64,000 bases of DNA from Cucumis sativus. Its lineage: Eukaryota; Streptophyta; Magnoliopsida; Cucurbitales; Cucurbitaceae. This document shows, piece by piece, positions 53,446-64,000 of the stretch. Where the stretch lies: positions 18,495,837-18,559,836 of the forward strand of contig NC_026660.2 in assembly GCF_000004075.3 (NCBI RefSeq), written 5' to 3'. The notes beneath the pieces are model-generated. The model was not told where the DNA came from, did no database searches, and saw nothing but the letters and a program-made list of their open reading frames with translations. Each line of letters starts with the position of its first letter. Within the stretch, counting starts at the first letter, position 1. Made by a program: the position numbers and the translations under genes.

Positions 53446-54959
53446 TCAAATCTGTTACTGCTCGATTTCTCCTCCTATCTCTAGTGGTCATTTTCTCCCC
53501 ATATCTCTGAAAAATATCAGCCAAATCAACCAATCCAACTTCTCTCAACTTATTCCCCACCTCTCTAAACATTACCACCCCCTCCTCATTCGAATAGTAA
53601 TGTAAAAATTTGTTGTAATCAAACCTTGGCACTTCAAGCCCTCTTTTCATAAGTCTCTCCACATACTTTGTAGCCTCCAATGACTTCCCATTCTTCACCA
53701 ACCCTCCAACAAAAATACTATCAAAATTCACAAGTGGATCCGATCCTTTCCTCCCCCTTTTCCCTAGATGTCCTTGCAACAACATTATATATGTATGCAT
53801 TATAGGCTCACACCCTCTTTCTATCATTTCCCTGAAAACTTGAGTTGCTTCATTTGCCCTTTTCAACTTCAAAAGTCCCTTGATAAATGCATGATACACA
53901 TCCAAATCAGGATTCTCAATTCGTCTCATTATATTATAAGCTTCTCTCCTCCTCCCTCTTGCTAAAAGTCCATAAATAAGTGAAGAATGTACCGAATTAT
54001 CAACTTCAAGTCCTCTCTTATGCATTTCGTCAAACACAATGAATGCTTGTCCCACCTTACCTTTATTACACAACCATCTTATCACAAGACTATAAGTTGA
54101 AGGAATCAAATCATTCATCCTATCTGATCTAAGTGCCTGGAAAAGTTTCAAAGCTTCGTCCAATTTATTGGTCTTGAAAAGAACATTCATCATCTCCTCC
54201 ACAGCTTCCATTTCAGGCTCAAACCCTTCATCCACCATTAAGTTCCACATCTTTGAAGCCTCAATCAAATCCCCCACATTGCAAAACCCCTTAATCAACA
54301 ACTTATAAGTAACCCCATCAGCTTTGATCCATTCATTCAATTTCATAACCAAAAACTTAGCCTCATCCACTAGTTTACAGCCACACAATTTCTCAACTAC
54401 TCTATTCAAAGTTACTAAACTATAACAAAACCCATACCCATTCATCAAATGGAAAAACTCTACACATTTCTTCAACTCTCTGGCCGTCGCCAGAGTTCTC
54501 AGAGCAACAACAAAGGTTTTTATCATTAACCAACCGCCGCCGCCCCATTTCTTGAATCAAACCCCACAAGAGATCGATATTTCGTGACTTCCCAACAACA
54601 TCAATCAACTTGTTGAAAGAGACAGCCGTGTGAGTGAAATTGGGGTGAGTTTCGGTGAATTGGAAGAATCGATAAACGGGACGCCATGAGAGAGGGAAAG
54701 TGTTGCATACCTGGAGGAAGAATTCGTGTGAGAGGTTGAAATTACAGGCGAGAAGTTTGGTGTGAAGCTTGAGATCGGGGGAGTTCTGTTGCTGATACAA
54801 AACGGTACAAACACGGCGGAGATGGGTCGAGTCGATTGGCTGAGGAATGTTGTCGGCAGCCGTGGAGGAGTCGGAAGTAAAGGGAGAAAAACGTTGATGA
54901 AAGATAAAGGAAAATGAGAAATTATTGATGATGATACGTCGATAGGTAATGGCTGCCAT
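53441..54959 (-). CDS. P-class pentatricopeptide repeat protein, one frame break
   Basis: An organelle RNA-binding helical-repeat protein. The ATG at 54959 opens an N-terminus lacking acidic residues for its first ~28 positions (MAAITYRRIIINNFSFSF), compatible with mitochondrial targeting. PPR motifs follow, e.g. VSFNKLIDVVGKSRNIDLLW, VTYKLLIKGFCNVGDLIEA, STYSLVIRWLCNKGKVGQA and VYHAFIKGLLKLKRANEA, with a C-terminal NYxNE-free tail, so P-class rather than E/DYW. A run of five T (54517-54521, plus strand) has one base too many: the frame ends early in Cys-rich nonsense while the adjacent frame continues with FVVALRTLATARELKKC. Allowing for that base the protein is 505 residues with no other interruption. 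No introns, as usual for PPR genes. From memory the nearest relative is Arabidopsis At1g26500. Target RNA unknown. Confidence 0.88.
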
Positions 54960-55078
54960 TTTGTTTCGCCATTAGAGAGGGAAATGGAGAAAAACATAGC
55001 AGCTCGAATTTATAGAGAAGGAGAGAAACCAAATATTGAAGGGGAAAAGTATAAAAGTATAAAAGTATAAATAAAAAA

Positions 55079-55151
55079 TGGAGATGCAGGGGATCGAACC
55101 CTGTACCTCTCGCATGCAAAGCGAGCGCTCTACCATTTGAGCTACATCCCC
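55079..55151 (-). tRNA. trnA-UGC: tRNA-Ala (anticodon UGC)
   Basis: The minus strand folds as a 73-nt cloverleaf. The acceptor stem ggggatg pairs with catctcc plus discriminator A. The D arm contains tagctcaaatggtagagc (A box), and the anticodon stem ctcgc/gcgag encloses loop tttgcat with anticodon TGC. The T arm is cagggttcgatccctg (B box ggttcgatcc). No CCA is encoded and no intron is present, as for nuclear tRNAs. It lies 120 bp upstream of the PPR start on the same strand. Confidence 0.97.
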
Positions 55152-56332
55152 ATGTTTTGATAACCAATTTATATCATTTTTAATTATTAAAATCTTAAAA
55201 TTTTTTGATGGAATAGTTTCCTAAAATTTATTAAAAATATATATATAATTAATAAAGTAAATTGATTATATATAATTATATATAATTATATATAATTATT
55301 AAAGTCATGTGTATTAGAGTACAATTTATTATTCTTATTATTATTTGGTTATGTACTTGAAACGAACACTTGAATATGTGCTAATGATAGCAAACCTTAA
55401 TTGTGATATTAAAAACAATGGTTTGAAAAGCATAATAGTAATCTGTTATATGTTTTAATAATAACTAAAAAAACAATATATATAAATTTAAAAAATATAT
55501 TTGAAAAAAAAAGATAATTATATATACTAACAACTACCCGAGCCTATTATCCAAATATAGCCCGAGGAAGTCATAGAATAGCTGAATTTTGAAAATAGTG
55601 AATTCAAATCATATCTAACCTATCGAATAAATGGAGGAAACCGAATGTATCCCAAAACTTGAGTGGAGCCAACCATTAGATTTGAAACACTGTGACACTC
55701 CAAAACTAGCAAGTTATTTTAATTTTTTTAGTTGTTAGTTTTTGGAAATTGAAATTCTATTTTTTAGAATTTAGTTTTGGATTTATTGGTTCGTGAATTA
55801 AATATTTTTTTATTTTGATTCTATCTTAATTGCTTATTTATTTTTATTATTTAAAGCTTTTCTTCAAACTTTAAATTATTTTCTTATATATTTAAATAAA
55901 AAAAATCTATAATTATTTAAATAATAATAACCTCAAAAGTTGGGTTGTTCATTATTGGTTATTGAGCTAACACAAAGGTTATTGACAAAAGTCATATTTT
56001 CATTTACATGAACGGTGAGTTAAAAAGCATATTATCCGTCTATGGAATCCAAAGGAGAGCTTCTAATTTCTAAATCCCAATTCCCACTCCTTCAAAAATC
56101 ACCATAGTGATAATTTAATACAATATGTATCATACAGAATTAACATTCTCATTCCTCCATTATCCAACCAAACAAAAGAAGGAATTAAATACCAAAGCCT
56201 TTTTTTTCTCTCTCTCTCTTTCACAATTTATTAAAATTTATTTATTCAATGCAAGTTCAAATCACATTTCTTGATAAGTACTTAAAATTTGTGAACCAGA
56301 CTTGTGTGCTAAGGCAATTTCAACGGAGGTAT
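55152..56332. other. AT-rich intergenic DNA
   Basis: Includes a short tataattata tandem (about 55266-55298) and a (CT)n run near 56206-56220. No gene is supported. Confidence 0.6.
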
Positions 56333-56435
56333 TTACTTGAGTTTGTCAAATGATGCATCACCAAAATTGCTTCCCATTGGAATGTTATCTGGTGGAACAT
56401 GAAAACGGAGATCACCATCCAAACGCCAATGTTTC
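56333..56435 (-). CDS. orphan terminal exon-like segment
   Basis: Acceptor attgaccag is followed by an open frame (one base, then KHWRLDGDLRFHVPPDNIP and on to DASFDKLK) that ends in TAA at 56333-56335. Codon content looks protein-like, with no low-complexity bias. Its incoming phase does not match the last Erlin exons upstream. I do not recognise the family. It may be the last exon of an unassembled or decayed gene, or an alternative 3' exon. Confidence 0.3.
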
Positions 56436-57016
56436 CTGGTCAATAAATTTGTGGATAAGTGAACATTGATGAAGCATGCACTAAGATTTAGTTATTCATT
56501 TACCATTCAACAAAAATTCCAAATATAACAAAATTTATATTTTAACTTCCAAAGTTTGTCTATTAGTAAGACTATGTTGTAGAAGTCAATCACCAATAAA
56601 TTTTGGTGTATTTATAAAAAAAAATTAAATATTGATATACACTTAACTATAGACCTAAAAGTGTTGCCATGGTTAATTACCCTGTTTTTCATGAGAATTG
56701 TTATTATTTAACCAATTTCAAAGAAGTAGAGGACCAAAATAACTTAACGAAATTCTATTAAGATGTCAAAATTGCCCTACGGAAAGTAAACAGATTTCCT
56801 TGAAAATTTAAAGAAAGAAGCTATTCTTGCTTCCGATACGTACCACAAAAAGAATTCTTCCTAAATCTTGACTTTGAACTTATTAGTCAACTTCCAAAAA
56901 TAATGTTGAGAAAAAGAGGAGAGATTACGTATGTACCTGACCATTAGAAGATAAATCTTGGATTACATTTCTAAATCTTCCTCTCCAGAGGCTTTTCTTG
57001 ATTCATTTTCTGCCAC

Positions 57017-60000
57017 CTAATGCAGGAAGTTTCCAAGCAACCTCTGATCGAAAATCATGTTTGGAACCTAGAAGAAGAAGCAAAGCTACTGAGTTAGGTC
57101 CTAGGCATCAATGCATGTGATGTATGACAGTATAAGCAAGAAAACAGAACGTGCCTTGTCCCCGAAGAAAATCTTTGTATTATCAGCAATGGCCTCGATA
57201 AATTTTAGCTCAAGAAACTGGGGTGTAAGCTTCAACTTGTTAGCTTCAGCTTCTTTTAGTACACTGAGAAGAAGGAAGATGAGAGAACATTTATGTCATT
57301 AGGTATTCGGTATCGGTGCAACAGGCATTCATTCCTCACTTTGAAAGCAAAATGAGAAAGTACCGGTAATAATTGGCATCCGCGAGACTCTTTTCACGAG
57401 CAAGATAGATATGGTTATCAATTTCTTGTTGTCTCCTGGAACTCTCCTTCTCCATCAATTTCTGTTCCATGAGGATCCTGCTAACATTAGCATTCTTCTC
57501 GGCTTCGCTAATTGCCATTTTTTTTTTGGTCTCTGCTTCTTTCTCTACTACCCTTTGGCTCTCTACGGCAATTAGAACCTATCCAAGTATGCCAAGATTC
57601 ATTAGAATAAATACAAGCAGAAATATGTATTTTATTGAAATAATAATAATAATTATAATAAAAGTCTTGAAAGGATGAACTTTAGGTTTCTAGCTGCATA
57701 AAGCACTAAATGGTGTAAATTTGGACGAAATTTGGTCCAAAACATTAAGAAGTAGCATGAAAATATGGGTTTCTAGGTTTCTAAAGCTCTAAGAATCGTC
57801 TAATGAACTTTGGTTCAAAACGTTATTCATATGAATATTGTGGACCTAAAATACACCTTCACAGGTATTCATGCTAATTTTTTTAATTAAAGAGGTAAAC
57901 TCTATTTTGAATTATTATGACGTGTAAGACTAAAGAACCAACAATACACTTAATACAAGGCACATACTTTCAGCACTAGCCTTTGTGAGCCTCTGATTTA
58001 TACCTTGTTTGAAACTCAAACAAAACGAGAATAAAGTTGGTTTCCCATGTTAGAGATGTACCTTTGTACGTTCCACTTCCATGTCTTCAAAGTTCTTTCT
58101 GATAGAATTTGGGATGGTAGGTTTGGTTACACGAACACTGACTATTTCAATACCAGGAGCATAACGTGTACAGTCACCTTGGAGGGCATCTTTCATTGTT
58201 TCATCGATCTAAACATGAAAACCAGTCACGGATCATTCATACTAAAGAAACGCTTGATGCCAATCAAGAAAGAATATACGAGAAGTTTCATGGAAACATA
58301 AGCTTTTACAGCCTCAATCAGATTCCTTGAAAGAATGGAAAGCTGAAGAAAAGAAAAATATCTGGCACAAATGAATACAAATAAGGCAGTAAGTTGCCAA
58401 AATACTCAAGGTGGACAATTTCACTAGCTAGAGTTTACAATTCGCACGGTGCTCTTATCAGCTCTGCAAGCCGTTTGTGAAAATAAAAAGATGCAAGGCT
58501 TTAAAAGCACACACCTGATCAAAGACATCAATATAAACTTGTTGAAGACTGTGGGAGCTACAAAACTGATTGATCTCATGATGAATTTTATCATATATCC
58601 ATATGTTATCATAATTCACACCATAGTTGACCAGGGTGTCATACACATATTCTTTGCGGAGGCGATTGACAACCTGAAAGTAGCATCCTTATCAACTAAG
58701 ATGAAAAACATGAAAATCTAACATCAATAATTGTGAAGGAATTTCATAGTAATTGCACCTCTATTTTCTCGAAGTTGATCATCACACCCCCTTAGTACCA
58801 CATGGAATGTCCCTTACCTGGATGTGGACATCAATTAGAACATCTTCAAAATATTGAAATCCTAGAATCGACGTTAAATTCTAACTTACTTGATCGGTCT
58901 GGAGGGTCACTTGAACAGCCACAAACTGGGTTATCAGTGGCAACTTCAGATGGAAACCTGAAATTTTTAACATGAAAAAAATAAAAGGACATACGATATG
59001 CATAACAACAAAAAAAGGTAGGAAGGAGAGACTTAAACCTGGATCAGTTATTGTCTTCAGAAGGGCACCTCCTCTCCAATATACCCCCACGTGACCCTCC
59101 GGTACTTGATGTAAAATAGAAAGATTATTTGACAAGTTTGATTGAGATGGAAAGAGCACCTACATGTATGTAATACAGTTATACAGCCAGTAGAATCAAC
59201 CAGATAAGTTACAGTGATTTTGTAATTGTTCATTGTACACACTTAGGCACAAAAAATGGGAATGCCAAATAAACATTTATAAGGTGATACAACTTCTTGA
59301 CCACGTTTTGTGTATGTTAATCAGTATTTGGACAACTAGTACGGATCCAATTGTCAATTGTGCTTTCCCTCGGTTGATTGTCCTATGAAAACTAATACTG
59401 ATCCAAAATCTACTTTATATATTAAACTTAGCAGACCTGCCATGTGTGAAACGTAGAATTTATCAAGTTTACATAAACCGTCCGCTGTTTGCTTCAATTT
59501 GTTGAACCTTTTTTCTTATACGACAAAATTTGGCCAAAATTTCTCAACTATGTCAGACTCCACATTTAAAAGCCATGGCCGAACTAGCTACAAGAAGATC
59601 AGAGATTCATAAGACTACTCTGTAATAGAAACTAGATAGAAACTTCTTTCTTCATTTTTTAATAGTACATCATTGGATTTTGCGAATCTCATACTCATAC
59701 GCTTGATGTTTCCATCGATGGCACTACTCCATGTGTATTTTAATCAATTGGGTAATCTCTCTGTAACTCCCACATACGGCACTGGATATGACTTAAAAAC
59801 AAGTAAACAAACAAGTATGCAATCAAACAGTAGTACTGATGAACTTATTGTAAATCGAAGAAACGCATTCTTTAATACATCAAACCAACAAACTAACTAC
59901 CAAAACAAACAACGTAAAAATCGAACGTATTAGCATTCTAACTCCATTTCACAACGGAGAAAAACATAGACGAAGAATCAACGCATCTAGTTGAGACAAA

Positions 60001-60269
60001 ATACTTTGACCTCAGATAGAATAGAAACAAGACGGTGTATCAAAAATCAATTGTCGGAATCTATGGCGTAAGAAAATCAAAATGAAATTTCAGAAACAAA
60101 AACACGAAACCTAGCGTGTTTTGCAGTTGGATAAGGAATGAATAAGATATACCATGGAAAAGATGGCCAGGAAGGAGGCGAAAACTAGGAGTATGGATGA
60201 GGAACTCCCGGCGGATTCTGGAGGACGAGGCTGCGGAGATGGCGGTTGCAGCGGCTGATTACGATCCAT
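57017..60269 (-). CDS. Erlin-like SPFH/Band 7 membrane protein, nine exons, one frame break, GC-AG intron
   Basis: Relatives (erlin-1/2) form ER lipid-raft-like scaffolds; the plant role is poorly known. Exons, minus: 60153-60269, 59039-59159, 58890-58957, 58759-58817, 58515-58673, 58062-58208, 57364-57578, 57155-57263, 57017-57067. A Pro-rich start is followed by one N-terminal TM segment ([14 protein letters not shown]). The SPFH domain follows ([62 protein letters not shown]), then a Lys/Glu-rich coiled coil ([20 protein letters not shown]) and an end of [11 protein letters not shown]. Exon 4 lacks one G in a run (five C on plus, 58787-58791). Allowing for it, the exons total 1047 bp, 348 residues. 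The intron between exons 8 and 9 begins with GC instead of GT. The start at 60269 is the first ATG of the frame; codons upstream are leader. The nearest relative I recall is Arabidopsis At2g03510. Confidence 0.9.
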
Positions 60270-60883
60270 GGCGCGGTCTCGGTGTAGAGAAGACTGAATC
60301 AAATTAGTGGAGTTTTGTGTAGACTCTGATTGGCGGATTGAATTTATACTGTTTTGCTAACGGAAGGTAAAAAGAAAACTGCTGCAAGAAAGGAATTTCT
60401 TACCTCCTAACCTTTCACGTTGGGCTGAAAATAAAATTAATGGAGAAATGTCTTTCTATTTCTTGTATTTTTAGATTTTTTTTAACATCACTTTTACGTT
60501 AAAGGTTGATTTAGTTCCTAAAATGGACACTTACTCATCAATCAATAGACTTTATCAGCAATAATGGTATGATTTAGTTCCTAGAGTTTACAATAGGTAT
60601 TGATATGATTTTGTTTGTGTGGGTGTTAATTTTAGGAGAGATAGATATGATGAGAATTTTTCAAAAACAAATTTTGATGATTGGAGGGACCATACCCTTC
60701 TCAAAAGGGCTTTCCACGTGAAATAATTGTAAAGTTGAGTGAAGTTTGAATAGTAACAAACAAAAAGATAGAAACGAAGGAGTAGTTTGTAACTTCCACG
60801 TGAAAAATAAAACAGCCTCTCCATTTGGATTTGGATAGAGAGAGGAAGAAAAATTGCATTTGCCCGCGCTTCCATTAGCAAAG
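60270..60883. promoter_or_regulatory. shared divergent promoter of the Erlin-like and alpha/beta hydrolase genes
   Basis: Two ATGs point away from each other across 614 bp. No strong TATA box sits at a fixed distance from either. Short tracts ccacgtg occur near 60713-60719 and 60797-60803 (G-box-like core cacgtg in both). Confidence 0.55.
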
Positions 60884-63373
60884 ATGCTGTCTCCAACAAT
60901 GGCTTCGACTTGGGGCTCGGCTCCATTGCACATTCAATGGAAGAAACCGAAGCGTCCGGGTGTTATCCTTAACGAGTTACCTTCATTTCTTCCCAAAGAA
61001 GTCTACAACATCAAAGACCAATCTGCTCGAAACCTCGCTTCAAGGATTCAGAGGCTACCCGTAAGTTCACACCTGGAAAATCTCGTACCATTTCGTCGTT
61101 TGCTAGTTGTTTTAACAATCATTTAATGATTATTTCACATGGGTTGGGGAAAACTGTAATAGAAACTCTCAATTCGAGGAAGTTCAAGCTATGTTTTTTG
61201 TGGAATTCTACCTGTTAATGTGACTTTTGAATCGAAGGGGTTTTAAGCTAAGAATTGTTCTTGCTCTGCATGTAGGTCAGCTTCTCGGATTTTTGTATTA
61301 TGAGTAGTTGCGTTAAGCCGTCAATACAGAACAAAGACTGTCCTGTGGTTCTTCTCCATGGCTTTGACAGGTTTCTTTCACTAGTTAGAAATAATATTCG
61401 TGTAAAATAAATACAACGCTGTTTGTTGGTTCTGTTATTATTGTTATTAGTTTATCTTTTCCTCGTTCATCACATCTTATTGTTCAGCTCCTGTTTAGAA
61501 TGGAGATACACATATCCATTGCTTGAGGAAGCTGGTTTAGAAACTTGGGCTGTCGACATTCTTGGCTGGGGCTTCTCTGATTTAGGTTTGTCTAATTGCT
61601 TTGTGTTCCTCTATTCATTGATCGATAAACCATTTTTTCTCTCTAATTTTCGTAGTTGCATGTGATAGAAAGACTCCCACCATGTGATGTGACTTCTAAA
61701 CGTGTTCATTTGTATCAGGTAATGAAAACCCTCCTGTTTAGATTGTTTTCCTGTATGTATTTGGGGCAAATTTCTCTTCAATTCCAATTCTGTTTCCTTC
61801 CTGTATGATCTTAATATGCTGACACTTGCTTCATTGTTATAACTTATAGGCTTGTTTTATTTTTTCATCATTGCTATAAGCTTTTGCATTAATCATTATT
61901 TTCCTGTTCTCTTTAAGTTTTTTTTTTTTTTTCCTGAATAATTCTTTATTATCAGTCACACTTATATCTTGTCCAGTTATGTTGAAACTAATTAAGTTTT
62001 CCCTTATGCTGACTATAGCTTTGGAAATCTTATATTAAAAAGCCAATGGTAATTGTTGGACCAAGCCTTGGTGCTGCTGTTGCTATTGATTTTGCTGTCA
62101 ATTATCCAGAAGCTGTATGTATCTACCAGCTGGAATTTATGACTACAAATTTGAAGTTATATCCTCATGTAAAGTCATTCCAGAGAGTCTTCCGTCCAAT
62201 ATAACGAGATTATTTCAGGTCGATAGGCTTGTGTTGATTGATGCAAGTGTATATGCAGAAGGTACAGGAAACTTAGCTACCTTACCAAGATCGATTGCCT
62301 ATGCTGGGGTGAGACTTTGCTTACTTCTGTGAACATTACATCAAGTGTGCCAATGCTAAGCACATTTGATGAGAGATTGATTTTATGCAATTACAATTTA
62401 CAAAACCACAAAATTTACTTCATCTGTACATCCTTTCCCATCCATTTTACCATACCATTATTGCATCACCACATGCTTTCATGATAATTCTTCTGCTAAA
62501 ATCTTCTGGGAGAGAATCGTTCTACTAATTTTTTATCTACAAATTTGATTTTTTGCAAAGAAATTGACAGTTTCTAGGGGGGAAGATTTTTACACTTGTT
62601 TCTTTTCTGAAAAATCGTCTTGGAGACACTTCTTATGTTTGCTGATTTCTATGTAAGTCATAAGTTTTTTAAACTTTTTTATCAGGTATTTTTATTGAAG
62701 AGCATTCCTTTGCGCGTATATGTGAATGTTTTGACCTTCACTGGTATACCATTTAGTACCAGCCTGGATTGGGCCAATGTAAGTTTTCCCCGACATTAAG
62801 GTGCATGTTTATCATGTAGTTGTTGACTTGATGTGTATTTTGTGATATTGGAAGTTTTGCTTGACATGAAGATAAAATGTCATGTCCATAACCAATTGAC
62901 TTACATCCTGCTTCGACTGTTCTCCTTCTACTCTACTTATATTTTATTAGATTGGCCGCCTGCATTGTTTATTACCTTGGTGGGAGGATGCGACTGTTAG
63001 TTTTATGTTAAGTGGGGGATATAAAGTCAGCAGCCAGATTGAAAAGGTTAGCACAACTCTTTTGCAATATGGTTGTTGGAAAATGCAAAATGTATCTTGT
63101 TTTTTGAATTAGAAAATTGCAAATATATTGGTGATCATAAGGAAAAGTTTCCATTCCTCGTCAAGTTATGTAGGCGTTTTCATCAAGGGTTGTTGGAATG
63201 TTTTTTTGTTCTAAGGTCATTTTCATATTGTTCATTCGACAATTATCATATCGACATTTGAGAATCATTAGGTACTTCTGAGAGTTACGTGCATTTTGGT
63301 TCAACAGGTGAAGCAGAAAACGCTTATTATATGGGGTGAGGATGATCAAATCATCAGCTACAAGCTTGGAGTG
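60884..63373 (+). CDS. alpha/beta hydrolase, nine exons seen, 3' end displaced by a Copia insertion
   Basis: A plant alpha/beta hydrolase of unknown substrate. Exons, plus: 60884-61060, 61276-61370, 61488-61585, 61669-61718, 62019-62114, 62219-62308, 62686-62778, 62951-63046, 63308-63373. All phases agree, 287 codons so far. The oxyanion-loop text is VVLLHGFDSS, the nucleophile elbow GPSLGAA carries the catalytic Ser, and the acid-loop region reads TLIIWGEDDQIIS. The His-bearing C-terminal exon is not in the window. The start is the ATG at 60884 (MLSPTMASTWGSAPLH); the frame upstream has no ATG. Exon 9 is followed by donor gttagt, whose last T is the first base of a Copia LTR, so the rest of the gene lies beyond an element of unknown length. 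It resembles, from memory, Arabidopsis At1g13820. Confidence 0.9.
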
Positions 63374-63378
63374 GTTAG

Positions 63379-63527
63379 TGTTGTAATTTAGAATTCAGAA
63401 ACGTATATGTCTTATTCTCATTGAGTCAAAGCAATGTTACATATTTATATAGAGAATAAACTAAACCCTAGAGACTAAGTAAAATTACAATAAAGGACAT
63501 ATGTATATATATATATATATCATAACA
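63379..63527 (-). repeat. 3' LTR of the Copia element (149 bp)
   Basis: The minus strand starts tgttatgatat next to the polypurine tract and ends ttacaaca, giving TGTT...AACA termini. It has an (AT)n stretch (about 63503-63520) and a TATA motif (ctatataaatatg). LTRs this short are known in several Copia lineages. Confidence 0.8.
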
Positions 63528-63534
63528 CTCCCCC

Positions 63535-64000
63535 TCAAGCTGGAGCAAATATGTCGATCATGCCCAGCTTGTTGCACAGATAGCTTATCCTTGTTCCATT
63601 TAAAGCTTTAGTTAGAATATCTCCCAATTGTTCTCCGGTCTTCACATATCCTGTGGACACCAACCCATCTTGGATTTTCTCACGAATGAAGTGACAATCC
63701 ACCTCAATATGTTTAGTTCTTTCATGAAATACTGGATTAGATGCAATATGAAGTGCAGCTTGATTATCACACCATAATTTAGCTGGCACGGTAATACTGA
63801 AGCCTATCTCAGATAATAGTTGGTGAATCCATACTATTTCACACACAGATTGTGCCATAGCTCTATATTCTGACTCAGCACTCGAACGAGAAACAACATT
63901 TTGTTTCTTACTCTTCCATGAAACTAAGTTTCCACCTACAAAAACACAATATCCAGAAGTCGATCTCCTATCCTCACGAGACCCCGCCCAATCAGCATCA
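63535..64000 (-). CDS. Copia pol C-terminus: RNase H domain (partial)
   Basis: The frame is open from the window edge to the stop at 63535-63537, which overlaps the polypurine tract. Visible motifs of Copia RNase H include DADWAGS, STSGYCVFVG, SSAESEYRAMA, LWCDNQAALHIASNP, FHERTKHIEVDCHFIREK and QLGDILTKAL. It is intact as far as seen; RT and integrase would lie to the right. The Met at about 63858 is internal, not a start. Confidence 0.93.
   Translation of the reverse strand, partial: DADWAGSREDRRSTSGYCVFVGGNLVSWKSKKQNVVSRSSAESEYRAMAQSVCEIVWIHQLLSEIGFSITVPAKLWCDNQAALHIASNPVFHERTKHIEVDCHFIREKIQDGLVSTGYVKTGEQLGDILTKALNGTRISYLCNKLGMIDIFAPA

Larger units (their letters stand above)
63379..64000 (-). 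mobile_element. Ty1/Copia retrotransposon, 3' end, continues past the window
   Basis: From the window edge leftwards (minus strand): RNase H-coding sequence, stop, polypurine tract (agggggag, 63528-63535), then a short 3' LTR. The target pentamer left of it would be gttag (63374-63378). It is inserted in the alpha/beta hydrolase gene in antisense orientation. Confidence 0.9.

Noticed and set aside
54922-55167. 81-codon ORF across the tRNA and PPR leader
   Set aside because: Its start is translation of tRNA-Ala sequence; coincidental.

Overview
The window is plant nuclear DNA from a dicot. Genes carry many short GT-AG introns, intergenic DNA is very AT-rich, and the proteins (UGD, BGLU40-like, DRL1/KTI12, PPR, Erlin-like) are land-plant types. 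I lean towards Cucurbitaceae but cannot prove it from sequence alone. It opens with a run of N, so it comes from a draft assembly.

Layout: (1) 1-12663: assembly gap, then most of a large Ty3/Gypsy retrotransposon on the minus strand, of the Tat type with an extra RNase H between the RT-RNase H and integrase. Its 5' LTR and PBS are visible, three different tandem arrays lie downstream of pol, and no 3' LTR is seen. (2) 13335-13706 minus: first exon of a probable WRKY57-like gene; the retroelement starts inside what should be its first intron. (3) 13.7-24.0 kb: gene-poor AT-rich DNA. (4) 24044-25488 minus: UDP-glucose 6-dehydrogenase with a 5' UTR intron. (5) 27538-33599 minus: 13-exon GH1 beta-glucosidase, BGLU40-like, intact. 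(6) 39739-42703 plus: CobW/ZNG1-like GTPase, nine exons. (7) 46759-47661 plus: KTI12/DRL1, single coding exon, intact. (8) 48185-49140: probable mitochondrial DNA insertion. (9) 53441-54959 minus: P-class PPR protein; then tRNA-Ala(UGC) minus. (10) 57017-60269 minus: Erlin-like SPFH protein, divergent from (11) 60884-63373 plus: alpha/beta hydrolase, whose ninth exon is followed 5 bp later by (12) a Ty1/Copia element (minus) running off the window.

Three themes stand out. First, five host genes carry single-base indels (WRKY57-like, UGD twice, CobW, PPR, Erlin) while the rest of each reading frame is conserved; in the four complete genes, allowing for the indel gives the usual family length. 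This points to consensus errors rather than a cluster of pseudogenes. Second, the leader/promoter regions of the CobW gene and KTI12 are diverged direct duplicates; the KTI12 copy later gained an Au-type SINE and a solo LTR with perfect target duplications, and the CobW copy preserves the SINE's empty site. Third, from memory of Arabidopsis loci, UGD1-BGLU40-CobW-PPR are neighbours there (At1g26570, At1g26560, At1g26520, At1g26500), so the core looks like an old conserved gene block.

The genes do not form a pathway as a unit. They are ordinary housekeeping and cell-wall/glycoside functions. I did not find evidence of an undescribed multi-gene system. The most novel material is structural: the retroelement arrays, the duplicated leaders, a GC-AG intron and the splice-site-adjacent Copia insertion.
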